A stretch of 64,000 bases of DNA from Streptomyces sp. NBC_01485 (GCF_036227125.1 NZ_CP109435.1:1612001-1676000); one strand, 5' to 3'; positions 43,406 to 54,704 are shown, numbered from the stretch's first letter. Notes: a model not told the origin generated them from the letters alone. Program-made: numbers and translations.

Positions 43406-44620
43406 TCAACGGACGGTCCCGCTCGGGGAGTCGGGAAGAGGCACGGCGCCGTCGGCCGGGGCCGTCGCGGACTCCTCCCGGCGCCGGATGACCCGGTGCG
43501 CCAGCTCGGCGCTGCACAGCCCCAGGGCGAGGAACACCACGCTGATCAGACCGAGTCGATGGGCGCCCACGAGATGGAGACCCGCCGCACCGATGACGCC
43601 GGACAGGCCGACCCCGAGGTAGGTCGCGGTCGCGTTGAGCGCGATCGACAGCGGAGCTCCGGCGCCGGACACGGAGATCAGCCGGTGCTGTTGCGGGACG
43701 AGCACTCCGAAGCCGCACACGCCCCACACCGCGACGGCGAGCAGCGCACTCGGCAGGCCGGACCCGCTCCAGGGCATCAGCGCGAAGTCGACGACGCAGG
43801 CCAGCAGGGCGACGGTGAGCACCCGGCGGGTGCCGAACCGGTCGGTCAGGCTGCCGGCGGTCAGGTTGCCGGCCGTGGCCGCGAGGCCGAAGACGACGAG
43901 CAGGAGGGCGAGGCGGTTGCCGCTGCCGTCGGTCGCCCGGTCGAAGGAGAGGCTGATGTACGTGTAGACGGTGTACAGGCCGGTCAGGGTGAGCAGGGTC
44001 GTCGACAGCACCGTGGCGATCCGGATGTCGCGCAGGGGCGCGAGCCGTCGGCGCAGGCCGACGGCCGGCGGCCGGGGCGTCTCCGGGAGGAGGGCCGCGA
44101 CGCCGAGTGCCGCGACGATGCCCAGGGCCGCCACTCCCCAGAGGGAGAGCCGCCAGTGGCCCGCGCCGCCGAGCGCGGTGCCCAGCGGAGCGCCGAGCGC
44201 GGTCGCCGCGCTCAGCCCGGCCACGACCAGGGCCAGCGCCCTGCCCCGCTGTTCGGGTGGGACGAGCCCGGTCGCCACGACGGTGGCGGCCGGCGTCACC
44301 ACGGCCGCCCCGGCGGCGGCCACCAGCCGACCGGCCATGGCGACGCCGTAGTCGGGGGCGACGGCGACGATCACGTTGCCCAGGGTGAAGACCAGCAGCG
44401 CCGTCACCAGCAGGCGACGTCGCGGCCAGGACGCCGTGGCCGCGGCCAGCACGGGCGAGAGCAGCGCGTAGGCGAGCGCGAAGAAGGTCACCAACTGCCC
44501 GGCGACGGACGGCGAGACGTCGAGGGAGCGGGAGATGTCGGGCAGGATCCCCGCGATGAGGAAACCGTCGGTGCCGACGGCGAACGTCGCAGACGTCAGA
44601 ACGAGCAAGCGTGGGTTCAC
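43406..44620 (-). CDS. MFS drug exporter (12-TM, DHA1-like)
   Basis: A 404-residue membrane protein with about twelve transmembrane segments. It has the inner loop 2-3-like stretch A-S-W-P-R-R-R-L-L and the G-x-x-x-G-x-P-L-G-T motif of segment 5 (A-L-G-A-P-L-G-T), which mark proton-driven drug exporters of the AraJ/CmlR type. The GTG at 44620 is preceded by GGAGG at 6 nt and is preferred to an upstream ATG at 44653. Probably exports the pathway product or intermediates. Confidence 0.88.
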   Translation of the reverse strand: MNPRLLVLTSATFAVGTDGFLIAGILPDISRSLDVSPSVAGQLVTFFALAYALLSPVLAAATASWPRRRLLVTALLVFTLGNVIVAVAPDYGVAMAGRLVAAAGAAVVTPAATVVATGLVPPEQRGRALALVVAGLSAATALGAPLGTALGGAGHWRLSLWGVAALGIVAALGVAALLPETPRPPAVGLRRRLAPLRDIRIATVLSTTLLTLTGLYTVYTYISLSFDRATDGSGNRLALLLVVFGLAATAGNLTAGSLTDRFGTRRVLTVALLACVVDFALMPWSGSGLPSALLAVAVWGVCGFGVLVPQQHRLISVSGAGAPLSIALNATATYLGVGLSGVIGAAGLHLVGAHRLGLISVVFLALGLCSAELAHRVIRRREESATAPADGAVPLPDSPSGTVR

Positions 44621-44775
44621 CTGGATCCTCCGAATTTCCGGACATGCAAGCACGCGGACGGCCGCGGTGGTACCGGACTTACGTACACATCCGCGCCGCC
44701 CGCGCGGCCGTCGCTCCGGAGGCCGTCCGGAGCGACGGGATCATCGGCCTGCGGTCGGGCAGGCGGCCGTACGGC

Positions 44776-45894
44776 TCAGTGGAGGCCGCTGACGAGGCCC
44801 CGGTGGAACGGGGTGAGTTCGTCGACGCGTCCGGCGAGGACCTTCTGCAGCCACTCGGGGTCCCCGAGCAGGGCCCGGCCGACCGCCACGAGGTCGAACT
44901 CGTCGTGCTCCATGCGGTCGAGCAGCTCGCCGATGTCCGTGACCGTGGCCTGCTCGCCCTGGAACACCTGGAGGAACTCGTTGCTGAGGCCCACCGAGCC
45001 GACGCTGATGGCGGGTTTGCCGGCGAGCTTCTTCGCCCAGCCCGCAAGGTTGAGGTCGGACCCCTCGAACTCGGGGAGGTGGAACCGCCGGGTGGAGCAG
45101 TGGAAGGCGTCGGCGCCCGCGTCGGCCAACAGGCCGAGCATGGTCTCCAGTTCCTGCGGCGTCTCGGCGACCCGCGCCTGGTAGTGGTTCATCTTCCACT
45201 GGGAGAACCGGAAGGAGATCGGGAAGTCGTCGGAGACGCTCTCCCGGCAGGCGGCCACGATCTGGGCGGCGAAACGGCTGCGGCCGACGATGTCGCCGCC
45301 GTAGGCGTCGGTGCGCCGGTTGGTGTGCCCCCACAGGAACTGGTCGATGAGATAGCCGTGGCCGCCGTGGATCTCGACGCCGTCGAAGCCCAGCGCCTCG
45401 GCGGACGCCGCGGCCGTGGCGTAGGCGGCGACCACGTTGTCGATGTCCGCCTGGGTCATCTCCTTGCCCGACTTCGTGCCGTCCAGGGCGATGCCCGAGG
45501 GGCCGATCTGCGGGGCGTGGGGGACCGGCGGATTGCCTGCGGTGCGGTCCATGCCGACGTGCCACAGCTGCGGCATGATCCGGCCGCCCGCCTGATGGAC
45601 GGCCTCGGCCACGGCCGACCAGCCGGCGAGCGCCTCGTCGCCGTAGAAGTGGGGGACGCGGGCGCTGTTGCCCGCCGATTCGTCGCCGACGTAGGTGCCC
45701 TCGGTGATGATCAGACCGACCCCGGCGGCCGCCCGCCGGGCGTAGTACTGCGCCACGTCGTCGCCCGGCACGCCGCCGGGGGAGAACTCGCGCGTCATCG
45801 GGGCCATCACGACGCGGTTGGGCAGTGTGAGGCCTCCCAGGGAGAACGGACGGACCAGGATGTCCCTGACACGTTCGACGGAATTCGTGGGCAT
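44776..45894 (-). CDS. Old-yellow-enzyme family FMN oxidoreductase
   Basis: A 372-residue TIM-barrel flavoenzyme. It has the N-terminal L-P-N-R-V-V-M-A-P-M-T-R motif, the substrate-anion His pair in H-G-G-H-G-Y-L-I-D-Q-F-L (about 178-190) and C-terminal V-G-R-A-L-L-G-D-P-E for FMN phosphate. OYEs reduce activated C=C bonds with NAD(P)H. Lying between two exporters and next to an FMN reductase in a pathway with polyene and quinone chemistry, it might reduce an enone or quinone; the exact role is unknown. Confidence 0.9.
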   Translation of the reverse strand: MPTNSVERVRDILVRPFSLGGLTLPNRVVMAPMTREFSPGGVPGDDVAQYYARRAAAGVGLIITEGTYVGDESAGNSARVPHFYGDEALAGWSAVAEAVHQAGGRIMPQLWHVGMDRTAGNPPVPHAPQIGPSGIALDGTKSGKEMTQADIDNVVAAYATAAASAEALGFDGVEIHGGHGYLIDQFLWGHTNRRTDAYGGDIVGRSRFAAQIVAACRESVSDDFPISFRFSQWKMNHYQARVAETPQELETMLGLLADAGADAFHCSTRRFHLPEFEGSDLNLAGWAKKLAGKPAISVGSVGLSNEFLQVFQGEQATVTDIGELLDRMEHDEFDLVAVGRALLGDPEWLQKVLAGRVDELTPFHRGLVSGLH

Positions 45895-46000
45895 CGGTGT
45901 TCACCTTCGATAGGGGCCGACCGCACGGCGACGGGGGATTCGGACCGTGCGGCCGGCAGCTTGGGTGGGTGCGGGGACCGGTGGCGGCGCGGGGCCGCGC

Positions 46001-47605
<1,605 letters not shown>

Positions 47606-48205
47606 TCAGACGGCATACGGGCGCACGCGCCTGGCCTCGCGCAGGGCCTGCCCCCACCAGGTGAGCTGGTCGAGCATGGCCTTGGCCGCAACGTCGCACC
47701 CGGGGTCGGTCGGCCTGCCGTCGGCGCCGAAGACCTCGCCGTAGTTGTGGAAGCTGACGGTGTTGCGGATCGTGACCGCGTGCAGCTCCGCGAGCACGAC
47801 ACGGAGCTGTTCGACGGCGCGCAGGCCGCCCGCGAGTCCGCCGTAGGAGACGAAGCCGACCGGCTTGGCGTGCCACTGCTCGTTGTGCCAGTCGACGGCG
47901 TTCTTCAGCGGCGCGGGGAAGCTGTGGTTGTACTCGGGCGTGACGATCACGAAGGCGTCGGCCCGGGCCAGCCGCGGCGACACCGCGCCCAGTTGGGCCA
48001 CGACCTCGTCGGTGGGGGCCTGCCCGAACGCCGGGAAGACGGTGGGCAGAGGCGTCTCGACGAGGTCGATCAGGTCGACCTCCATGTCCTCGCGCTGGGC
48101 GATGTGTCCGGCGATCCAGTCCGCGACGACCGGACCGAACCGCCCATCCCGGGTGCTGCCGATGATCACCGCGGTCCGGAGGGTGCCGTCAGTCACGTCG
48201 GCCAT
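47606..48205 (-). CDS. NADPH-dependent FMN reductase
   Basis: A 199-residue flavodoxin-fold reductase. The phosphate-binding loop G-S-T-R-D-G-R-F-G lies at about 17-25, and the flavin loop T-P-E-Y-N-H-S-F-P-A-P-L-K is near 95. It could supply FMNH2 or reduce quinones. The ATG at 48205 is the first gene to the left of the TetR-family operator and starts the leftward FMN-reductase/MFS/OYE/MFS series. Confidence 0.92.
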   Translation of the reverse strand: MADVTDGTLRTAVIIGSTRDGRFGPVVADWIAGHIAQREDMEVDLIDLVETPLPTVFPAFGQAPTDEVVAQLGAVSPRLARADAFVIVTPEYNHSFPAPLKNAVDWHNEQWHAKPVGFVSYGGLAGGLRAVEQLRVVLAELHAVTIRNTVSFHNYGEVFGADGRPTDPGCDVAAKAMLDQLTWWGQALREARRVRPYAV

Positions 48206-48219
48206 GGAAGACTCCTCGG

Positions 48220-48300
48220 TGGTGTGTACGCCGTATCGTTCTCGTACAACGTACACATTGAAGTGTACGTTGTCCACTCCTGATACGATGTACACAGCAC
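48220..48300. promoter_or_regulatory. Two nested inverted repeats between FMN reductase and TetR genes
   Basis: An inner perfect dyad (arms 48246-48256 and 48263-48273, ACAACGTACAC/GTGTACGTTGT, 6-bp gap) lies inside an outer pair of similar arms (48220-48237 and 48282-48300, GGTGTGTAC..CGTATC and its complement). The whole element fills the 119-nt divergent promoter region, as expected for autoregulated TetR operators. Confidence 0.75.
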
Positions 48301-48324
48301 CGTTCGTCGGAAGGAACCGAAGCG

Positions 48325-49062
48325 ATGGCCGCCCAGGAGAGACAAGCAGCGAGCGAGGACAAGGACCACGTCTCCGTGTGGGAACGCCTCGAACGGCCGA
48401 CGCCCGCCCCCCGCACCACCCTCACCCCCCTGCGGATCGCCGGGGCCGCCGTCGGCGTCGCCGACGCGGAGGGACTCGACGCGGTCACCATGCGCCGCCT
48501 GGCCACCGAACTCGGCGTCGCCCCCATGGCCGCGTACCGCTACGTCACCGGCAAGGACGAGCTTCTCGAGCTGATGATCGACTTCGTGTACGCGGAGCTG
48601 GAGCTGCCCGACGGCAAGGAGGGCTGGCGCGCGACCATGCGGTCCGTCGCCCTGCGGATAAGGGAGGTCCTGCTGCGGCACTCGTGGGTGACGCGGGCGA
48701 CGTGGTGCGCGCCGACCCCGAACCAGCTGGCCGTGCCGGAGGCCGTCCTGGCCGCGCTCGACGGCCTCGGGCTCGACGCGGACAACGCCATGGCGGTCTA
48801 CAACACCCTCACCGCCTATGTCCACGGCGCGGTGGACTCGGAGGTCGGGCTGACGCAGATGCTGCGCGTCCGCGGCTGGTCCACCCGCGAGGAGGCCCGC
48901 GCCGGACTGGCCTCACAGATGGGCTGGCTCGTGACCACCGGCCGTTTCCCGATGTACGCGCGCTACATCGGCGAGGCCCGGCGCAAGGACGATCAGCAGT
49001 GGCAGTTCGAGGCCGGTCTGGACTCCGTCCTCGACGGCATCGCGGCGCGCCTCTCGATCTGA
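48325..49062 (+). CDS. TetR/AcrR-family regulator
   Basis: A 245-residue repressor. The HTH lies at about residues 40-85 (M-R-R-L-A-T-E-L-G-V-A-P-M-A-A-Y-R-Y-V), followed by an alpha-helical ligand domain of the TetR_C type (L-L-R-H-S-W-V-T, Y-V-H-G-A-V). It resembles antibiotic-sensing regulators such as ActR/SimR in overall layout, which bind pathway products and release exporter genes. It has GGAAGGA upstream of the ATG at 48325 and is divergent from the exporter series. Confidence 0.92.
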   Translation: MAAQERQAASEDKDHVSVWERLERPTPAPRTTLTPLRIAGAAVGVADAEGLDAVTMRRLATELGVAPMAAYRYVTGKDELLELMIDFVYAELELPDGKEGWRATMRSVALRIREVLLRHSWVTRATWCAPTPNQLAVPEAVLAALDGLGLDADNAMAVYNTLTAYVHGAVDSEVGLTQMLRVRGWSTREEARAGLASQMGWLVTTGRFPMYARYIGEARRKDDQQWQFEAGLDSVLDGIAARLSI

Positions 49063-49094
49063 GGACATCGCCAGGACAGGTCGGTGCGGAAAAC

Positions 49095-49135
49095 CGAAGG
49101 CCCGCTACAGAGAAAATACATGTAGCGGGCTTTCG
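49095..49135 (+). terminator. Terminator after the TetR gene
   Basis: A 15-bp stem (one mismatch) with an A-rich loop (GAGAAAATACA) begins 33 nt after the stop; a few T lie at its end. Confidence 0.75.
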
Positions 49136-49192
49136 CTTGCCGGTTCCTGAATCCGAGAAATAGATTCGCCGCACTTCGAAGCGGTGGGGGAA

Positions 49193-50053
49193 ATGACTTA
49201 CGGATTCACGGACACCACGGATACAGCCCTTACGACGACCACGGAACCGACGGAGTGCGAGGGCGCCGCGTGCCTGCGCAGCGAGACCGCCGGCCGCGCC
49301 CCGGAACTGGCCGTCGCCGGCAGCCGGCTCTGCCCGAACTGCCGGCTCCGTCTCACCCACGACCTGCGGCGGCTGCCGCGCCTGCACGACGAGTGCGGAC
49401 AGTTGCTCACCGGCGTCGACCGGCCGCGCGACCGCACGTCCGGCGGCGGCTCCGTGCCCGGTCTGCCCTTCAACACGGCGGCCGCCGAGGCCCGTTCGGG
49501 GATCATCGGGATTCTGCGGTCCTGGGCTGCGCTGGTGATCGAGGAGCGGGGCATCGGCGCCCCGCAGGACACCCCGGCCGGGATCGCGGACTTCCTGCTG
49601 CAGCACTGCGCATGGCTCTTCGTACACCGGGCCGCCGGTGAGCTGTCCGACGAGGTGGCACGGTGTGTGCGCCGGGCCCGCCGGGTGATCGACCCGGCTC
49701 CGCGGCGCCGGGTCCAGGTCGGCGACTGCGTCGTGCCGGGCTGCGGGGGCGTCCTGACCGCGGCGGTCCGGCCCGGCGGCTCCGACCCCGCGGTCGAGGT
49801 GGGCTGCGACGCAGAGCCCGCGCACCGCTGGTCCGGGCAGGAGTGGATGCGGCGGGGCGGCCGGCTCGGCGCGGAGCGCACGGAGCCGGCGGGGCGCTGG
49901 ATGACCGCCCGGGACATCGCCGTGCTGTGGGGCGTCGCGCCCGGCAGCGTCTACCGCCGCGCCAGCGAGGACCAGTGGCGCCGCCACGCCGTCAACGGCC
50001 GCACCTACTACCACGAGCAGGACGTCCACGCGTCATTCGGCGCCCGCGCCTGA
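49193..50053 (+). CDS. Zinc-ribbon/HTH protein, possible regulator (OvmZ-like?)
   Basis: A 286-residue protein with paired cysteines: C-E-G-A-A-C near 19-24, C-P-N-C near 44-47, and C-V-V-P-G-C in the C-terminal half. A C-terminal winged or excisionase-type HTH reads M-T-A-R-D-I-A-V-L-W-G-V-A-P-G-S-V-Y-R-R-A. The layout is that of Streptomyces phage-like DNA-binding proteins, some of which (OvmZ in the oviedomycin cluster, from memory) lie in angucycline clusters. The ATG at 49193 is close behind a GGGGGA; an in-frame GTG at 49184 is possible. Role: probably regulation, uncertain. Confidence 0.7.
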   Translation: MTYGFTDTTDTALTTTTEPTECEGAACLRSETAGRAPELAVAGSRLCPNCRLRLTHDLRRLPRLHDECGQLLTGVDRPRDRTSGGGSVPGLPFNTAAAEARSGIIGILRSWAALVIEERGIGAPQDTPAGIADFLLQHCAWLFVHRAAGELSDEVARCVRRARRVIDPAPRRRVQVGDCVVPGCGGVLTAAVRPGGSDPAVEVGCDAEPAHRWSGQEWMRRGGRLGAERTEPAGRWMTARDIAVLWGVAPGSVYRRASEDQWRRHAVNGRTYYHEQDVHASFGARA

Positions 50054-50102
50054 CAGACGCAGGCGACGGCGCCGGCGCCGGCGACAGCCGCAGCGATCAA
50101 CG

Positions 50103-50139
50103 GCTCCACCAGGGTGAACCGCCCTGGTGGAGCTTTTTT
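50103..50139 (+). terminator. Rho-independent terminator
   Basis: A 12-bp perfect stem (GCTCCACCAGGG with its complement) followed by TTTTTT, 50 nt after the zinc-ribbon/HTH gene. It separates that gene from the angucycline operon. Confidence 0.93.
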
Positions 50140-50171
50140 CGTTGCCCCCGGAAATTTGATTTAACAAAGGT

Positions 50172-50200
50172 TTGACTCAAACATGTCGTTGAACTGGAAT
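50172..50200 (+). promoter_or_regulatory. Promoter candidate for the angucycline operon
   Basis: TTGACT (50172-50177) and TGGAAT (50195-50200) are 17 nt apart in a locally AT-rich stretch. Two further TTGA(A/C) elements at 50189 and 50208 lie 17 and 19 nt apart and could be activator or -35 sites. Confidence 0.35.
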
Positions 50201-50300
50201 ACGGGTATTGACATCCGTCGGGATTCCGAAGAAGCTCTTCATTAGCTTCCGCAGCACTGTGTCGATTCATCCGACACGAACGTCACTGCAGAAAAGCATC

Positions 50301-50337
50301 AAGCGGCGCACCGATGTCCCATTCCGGTGCGCCGCTT
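50301..50337 (+). promoter_or_regulatory. Strong leader hairpin before the angucycline operon
   Basis: A perfect 13-bp GC-rich stem with an 11-nt loop ends 39 nt before the first start codon. There is no T-run. It could be an mRNA stabiliser, attenuator or protein-binding site. Confidence 0.5.
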
Positions 50338-50376
50338 CGTCGTATCGACCATTCCGACGCCCCGGAGGACACATCC

Positions 50377-51864
50377 ATGGACGCTTCCGTCATCGTCGCC
50401 GGCGCAGGTCCCACCGGACTCATGCTCGCCGGGGAACTACGGCTTGCGGGAGTCGACGTCATCGTGCTGGACCGGCTTCAGGAGCGCACCGGCGAGTCCC
50501 GCGGGCTAGGCTTCACGACACGGACGATGGAGGTCTTCGACCAGCGCGGACTGCTGCACCGCTTCGGCGACATGGGCACCAGCAACGCCGGCCACTTCGG
50601 CGGTCTGCCGGTGGACTTCGGCGTCCTCGACAGCATCCACCAGGCGGCCAAGACCGTGCCGCAGTCGGACACCGAGACAATGCTCGAAGGCTGGGTGCGC
50701 GAGCTGGGCGTCGACCTCCGGCGCGGCCACAGCCTGGTCACCCTGCGCGACCACGGCGACCATGTCGAGGCCGAGGTGCGCGGCCCCGAGGGCGAGGAGA
50801 GCCGGCTGACGGCTTCCTACCTCGTGGGGTGCGACGGCGGCCGCAGCACCGCGCGCAAGGCCTCCGGCTTCGACTTCCCGGGCACCGCGGCGACCATGGA
50901 GATGTACCTGGCGGACATCAAGGGCGTGGACCTGGCCCCGCGGCTGATCGGCGAGACGTACTCCGGCGGCATGGTCATGTGCGGCCCGCTCGGCGACCGC
51001 GGCGTCACCCGCATCATCGTCTGCGAACGCGGCACGCCGCCGCGCCGGCGCACCGAGCCGCCCTCGTACGCGGAGGTGGCCGCGGCCTGGCAGCGGATCA
51101 CCGGCATCGACATCTCGCACGCCGAGCACGAGTGGGTCAGCGCGTTCGGCGACGCGACGCGGCTCGCCACCGAGTACCGGCGGGGCCGGGTGCTGCTGGC
51201 CGGGGACGCCGCGCACATCCATCTGCCGGCCGGCGGCCAGGGCATGAACACCGGCATCCAGGACGCCGTGAACCTCGGCTGGAAGCTGGCCGCCGTGGTC
51301 CGCGGCGCCGCGCCCGAGGAGCTGCTGGACACCTATCACGGCGAACGGCACGCGGTGGGCGAGCGGCTGATGATGAACACCAAGGCGCAAGGCCTGCTCT
51401 TCCTCAGCGGCGACGAGGTCCAGCCGCTGCGCGACGTGCTGGCGGAGCTGATCCGGTACGAGGAGGTCAGCCGCCATCTCGCCGGCATGGTGAGCGGCCT
51501 GGAGATCCGCTACGACGTCGGCCCGGGCCGCCACCCGCTGCTGGGTCTGCGGATGCCGCACCTGGAGCTGGTCGGCGACCGGCGCAAGACCAGCAGCACC
51601 GAACTGCTGCGCGCGGGGCGGGGTGTGCTGCTCGACCTGGAGGACAACGCCGTCCTCCGCGACCGCGCGGCCGGGTGGTCGGACCGGGTGGACATCGTGA
51701 CCGCAGAGCCCCACGGCGTCCTGGCCGGCAGTCCGCTCTCGGGCACGTCGGCGGTGCTGGTCCGTCCCGACGGGCACGTGGCCTGGGCCGCGCCGGGCAG
51801 CCATCACGATCTGCCCATGGCACTGGAGCGCTGGTTCGGTCCGTCCCGGATCCAGCAGGTCTGA
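50377..51864 (+). CDS. FAD-dependent angucycline oxygenase (PgaE/UrdE-like)
   Basis: A 495-residue class A flavoprotein hydroxylase. It has G-A-G-P-T-G-L-M-L-A near the N-terminus, the D-G motif Y-L-V-G-C-D-G-G-R-S near 155, and the G-D motif L-L-A-G-D-A-A-H-I-H-L-P-A-G-G-Q-G-M-N near 280. In angucycline pathways the first gene of the operon encodes the C-12/C-12b hydroxylase (UrdE, PgaE, LanE). Position before cyclase-KS-CLF-ACP matches this. The ATG at 50377 follows GGAGGA; earlier in-frame starts run through the leader hairpin and are rejected. Confidence 0.92.
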   Translation: MDASVIVAGAGPTGLMLAGELRLAGVDVIVLDRLQERTGESRGLGFTTRTMEVFDQRGLLHRFGDMGTSNAGHFGGLPVDFGVLDSIHQAAKTVPQSDTETMLEGWVRELGVDLRRGHSLVTLRDHGDHVEAEVRGPEGEESRLTASYLVGCDGGRSTARKASGFDFPGTAATMEMYLADIKGVDLAPRLIGETYSGGMVMCGPLGDRGVTRIIVCERGTPPRRRTEPPSYAEVAAAWQRITGIDISHAEHEWVSAFGDATRLATEYRRGRVLLAGDAAHIHLPAGGQGMNTGIQDAVNLGWKLAAVVRGAAPEELLDTYHGERHAVGERLMMNTKAQGLLFLSGDEVQPLRDVLAELIRYEEVSRHLAGMVSGLEIRYDVGPGRHPLLGLRMPHLELVGDRRKTSSTELLRAGRGVLLDLEDNAVLRDRAAGWSDRVDIVTAEPHGVLAGSPLSGTSAVLVRPDGHVAWAAPGSHHDLPMALERWFGPSRIQQV

Positions 51865-51877
51865 CAAGGAGAGACTC

Positions 51878-52204
51878 ATGCACAGCACATTGATCGTGGC
51901 CCGGATGGAACCCCATTCGGCTGATGACGTCGCCCGCCTCTTCGGCGATTTCGACGGCACGGACATGGCACACCGGATGGGCACCCGGCGCCGACAGCTC
52001 TTCACCTACCGGGGCCTCTACTTCCACCTCCAGGACTTCGACTCCGAGGACGGCGGCGAGCGGATCGAGGCAGCCAAGACGGACCCGCGGTTCGTCGGCA
52101 TCAGCGAGGACCTCAAGCCGTTCATCACCGCCTACGACCCCGCCACCTGGCGCTCCCCCGCCGATGCCATGGCGCAGCGCTTCTACCACTGGACCGCGCT
52201 GTGA
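51878..52204 (+). CDS. TcmI-family polyketide cyclase (UrdF-like)
   Basis: A 108-residue ferredoxin-fold cyclase ([28 protein letters not shown]). It closes a ring of the aromatic decaketide after the first-ring aromatase. Position directly before KS-alpha is that of UrdF/LanF/PgaF. Its stop overlaps the KS-alpha GTG start by 4 nt. Confidence 0.93.
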   Translation: MHSTLIVARMEPHSADDVARLFGDFDGTDMAHRMGTRRRQLFTYRGLYFHLQDFDSEDGGERIEAAKTDPRFVGISEDLKPFITAYDPATWRSPADAMAQRFYHWTAL

Positions 52205-53481
52205 GCGGCCCGTACGGCAGGCGGGTCGTGATCACCGGCATCGGCGTCACCGCGCCGGGCGGCGTGGGCGCCAAGAGCTTCTGGAGCCTGCTGTCCGACG
52301 GGCACACCGCGACCCGGCGCATCAGTTTCTTCGACCCCTCCCCGTTCCGCTCGCAGGTCGCCGCCGAGGTCGACTTCGACGCCGAACTGCTGGGCCTCGG
52401 CGCCCAGGAGATCCGGCGGATGGACCGGGCCGCACAGTTCGCCGTGGTCACCGCGCGGGAGGCGGTGGCGGACAGCGGACTCGAGTTCGACGCCCTCGCC
52501 CCGCACCGCACCGGCGTGACCATCGGCAGCGCGGTCGGCGCGACAACGGGGCTCGACGAGGAGTACCGGACCGTCAGCGACAGCGGACGGCTCGAGCTCG
52601 TCGACCACCAGTACGCGGTCCCGCACCTCTACAGCTATATGGTGCCCAGTTCCTTCGCCGCGGAGGTGGCCTGGGCGGTGGGCGCGGAGGGCCCGACCAC
52701 GGTGGTCTCCACCGGCTGCACCTCAGGCCTCGACGCCGTGGGCTACGCCGCCGAACTGATCCGCGAGGGATCGGCCGACGTCATGGTGGCCGGCGCGGCG
52801 GACGCCCCGATCTCGCCCATCACCGTGGCCTGCTTCGACGCGATCAAGGCCACCACATCGCACAACGACGACCCACAGCACGCCTCCCGCCCGTTCGACG
52901 GGACCCGCAACGGGTTCGTCCTGGGCGAGGGTTCGGCCGTCTTCGTCCTGGAGGAACTGGACAGCGCGCGGCGGCGCGGCGCCCATGTGTACGCGGAGAT
53001 AGCCGGGTACGCCACGCGCAGCAACGCCTTCCACATGACGGGGCTGCGCCCCGACGGACGCGAGATGGCCGAGGCGATCCGGGTCGCCCTGGACGAGGCG
53101 AGGCTCGCCCCGCAGGCGGTCGACTACATCAACGCGCACGGTTCGGGCACCAAGCAGAACGACCGGCACGAGACCGCCGCGTTCAAGCGCAGCCTCGGCG
53201 AGCACGCGTACGCCGTGCCGGTCAGCTCCATCAAGTCGATGGTGGGGCACTCGCTGGGCGCCATCGGCTCGATCGAGATCGCGGCGAGCGCGCTGGCGAT
53301 GGAGAACAACGTCGTGCCGCCCACCGCCAACCTGCACACGCCCGACCCCGAGTGCGATCTCGACTACGTGCCGCTCACCGCGCGGGACTGGAGGACCGAC
53401 GCCGTGCTGTCCGTGGGCAGCGGCTTCGGCGGATTCCAGAGCGCCATGGTGCTCGCCCGTCCCGATCGGAGGGCCGCATGA
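52201..53481 (+). CDS. Type II PKS ketosynthase alpha (UrdA-like)
   Basis: A 426-residue condensing enzyme. The nucleophile Cys is in S-T-G-C-T-S-G-L-D at about residue 172. The catalytic His residues are in N-A-H-G-S-G-T (about 312) and S-M-V-G-H-S-L-G (about 348). It elongates the decaketide on the ACP with its partner CLF. The GTG at 52201 overlaps the cyclase stop, and the stop overlaps the CLF start by 4 nt, so both are made in equal amounts. Confidence 0.97.
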   Translation: MSGPYGRRVVITGIGVTAPGGVGAKSFWSLLSDGHTATRRISFFDPSPFRSQVAAEVDFDAELLGLGAQEIRRMDRAAQFAVVTAREAVADSGLEFDALAPHRTGVTIGSAVGATTGLDEEYRTVSDSGRLELVDHQYAVPHLYSYMVPSSFAAEVAWAVGAEGPTTVVSTGCTSGLDAVGYAAELIREGSADVMVAGAADAPISPITVACFDAIKATTSHNDDPQHASRPFDGTRNGFVLGEGSAVFVLEELDSARRRGAHVYAEIAGYATRSNAFHMTGLRPDGREMAEAIRVALDEARLAPQAVDYINAHGSGTKQNDRHETAAFKRSLGEHAYAVPVSSIKSMVGHSLGAIGSIEIAASALAMENNVVPPTANLHTPDPECDLDYVPLTARDWRTDAVLSVGSGFGGFQSAMVLARPDRRAA

Positions 53482-54704
53482 GCGGGTCCGGCGTCCGGGT
53501 CGCCGTCACCGGGCTGGGCGTGGTCGCGCCCAACGGCCTGGGTGCTGAGGCCTACTGGACGGCGACCCGCAAGGGGATCAGCGGCATCGGCCGCATCTCA
53601 CGGTTCGTCCCCGACCGGTATCCGACCCAACTGGCCGGTGAGATCGAGGGATTCGCCGCGCAGGAGCATCTGCCGGGCCGGCTGCTGCCGCAGACCGACC
53701 GGATGACCCAGCTCGCCCTCGTGGCCGCGGACTGGGCGTTCGAGGACGCCGCGGTGCGGCCCGGGGAGCTGCCCGAGTTCGAGATGGGCGTGATCACGGC
53801 CAGCTCGTCGGGTGGCTTCGAGTTCGGCCAGCGGGAGTTGCAGGCCTTGTGGAGTCAGGGGAGTCGGTACGTCAGCGCGTATCAATCGTTCGCCTGGTTC
53901 TACGCCGTCAACAGCGGCCAGATCTCCATCCGCAACGGCATGCGAGGCCCGAGCGGCGTGGTCGTCAGCGACCAGGCGGGCGGGCTCGACGCGGTCGCCC
54001 AGGCGCGGCGGCAGATCCGCAAGGGCACCCGGCTGGTGATGTCGGGGGCCGTCGACGCCTCGATCTGCCCCTGGGGCTGGGTCGCCCAGATGGCGAGCAA
54101 CCGGCTGAGCACCAGCACCGACCCGGCGCGGGCCTATCTGCCCTTCGACGCCGCGGCGAACGGCCACGTGGCCGGCGAGGGCGGCGCCCTGCTCGTCCTG
54201 GAGGAGCTGGAGCAGGCCCGGGCCCGGGGCGCGAAGCAGATCTACGGCGAGATCGCCGGGTACGGCTCCACGCTCGACCCCCGGCCGGGCAGCGAGCGTC
54301 CCGCGGGTCTGCGCAAGGCGATCGAACTGGCGCTGGCCGATGCCGGGGCCACGCCGGGCGAGATCGACGTGGTGTTCGCCGACGCGGCCGCGATCCCCGA
54401 GCTGGACCGGATCGAGGCCGCGGCGATCACCGAGGTGTTCGGGGCCGGGGCGGTGCCGGTGACGGCGCCCAAGACGATGACCGGGCGGCTCTACTCGGGA
54501 GCGGCTCCCCTGGACCTGGCCGCCGCGTTCCTCGCCATGCGGGACGGGGTGATCCCGCCGTCCATCGGCATCACGCCCTCCCCCGAGCACGGCCTCGACC
54601 TGGTCGTCGACCAGGAGCGGACCGCCACGGTGCGCTCCGCCCTGGTGATCGCCCGCGGCCACGGCGGTTTCAACTCCGCGATCGTGGTGCGCTCCGCCGC
54701 ATAG
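53478..54704 (+). CDS. Chain length factor (KS-beta, UrdB-like)
   Basis: A 408-residue KS-like partner. The active-site Cys is replaced by Gln (V-S-D-Q-A-G-G-L-D), the hallmark of type II CLFs that decarboxylate malonyl-ACP and set chain length. The [11 protein letters not shown] motif and the general KS fold are kept. In this gene order the chain length is expected to be C20 (decaketide). Confidence 0.97.
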   Translation: MSGSGVRVAVTGLGVVAPNGLGAEAYWTATRKGISGIGRISRFVPDRYPTQLAGEIEGFAAQEHLPGRLLPQTDRMTQLALVAADWAFEDAAVRPGELPEFEMGVITASSSGGFEFGQRELQALWSQGSRYVSAYQSFAWFYAVNSGQISIRNGMRGPSGVVVSDQAGGLDAVAQARRQIRKGTRLVMSGAVDASICPWGWVAQMASNRLSTSTDPARAYLPFDAAANGHVAGEGGALLVLEELEQARARGAKQIYGEIAGYGSTLDPRPGSERPAGLRKAIELALADAGATPGEIDVVFADAAAIPELDRIEAAAITEVFGAGAVPVTAPKTMTGRLYSGAAPLDLAAAFLAMRDGVIPPSIGITPSPEHGLDLVVDQERTATVRSALVIARGHGGFNSAIVVRSAA

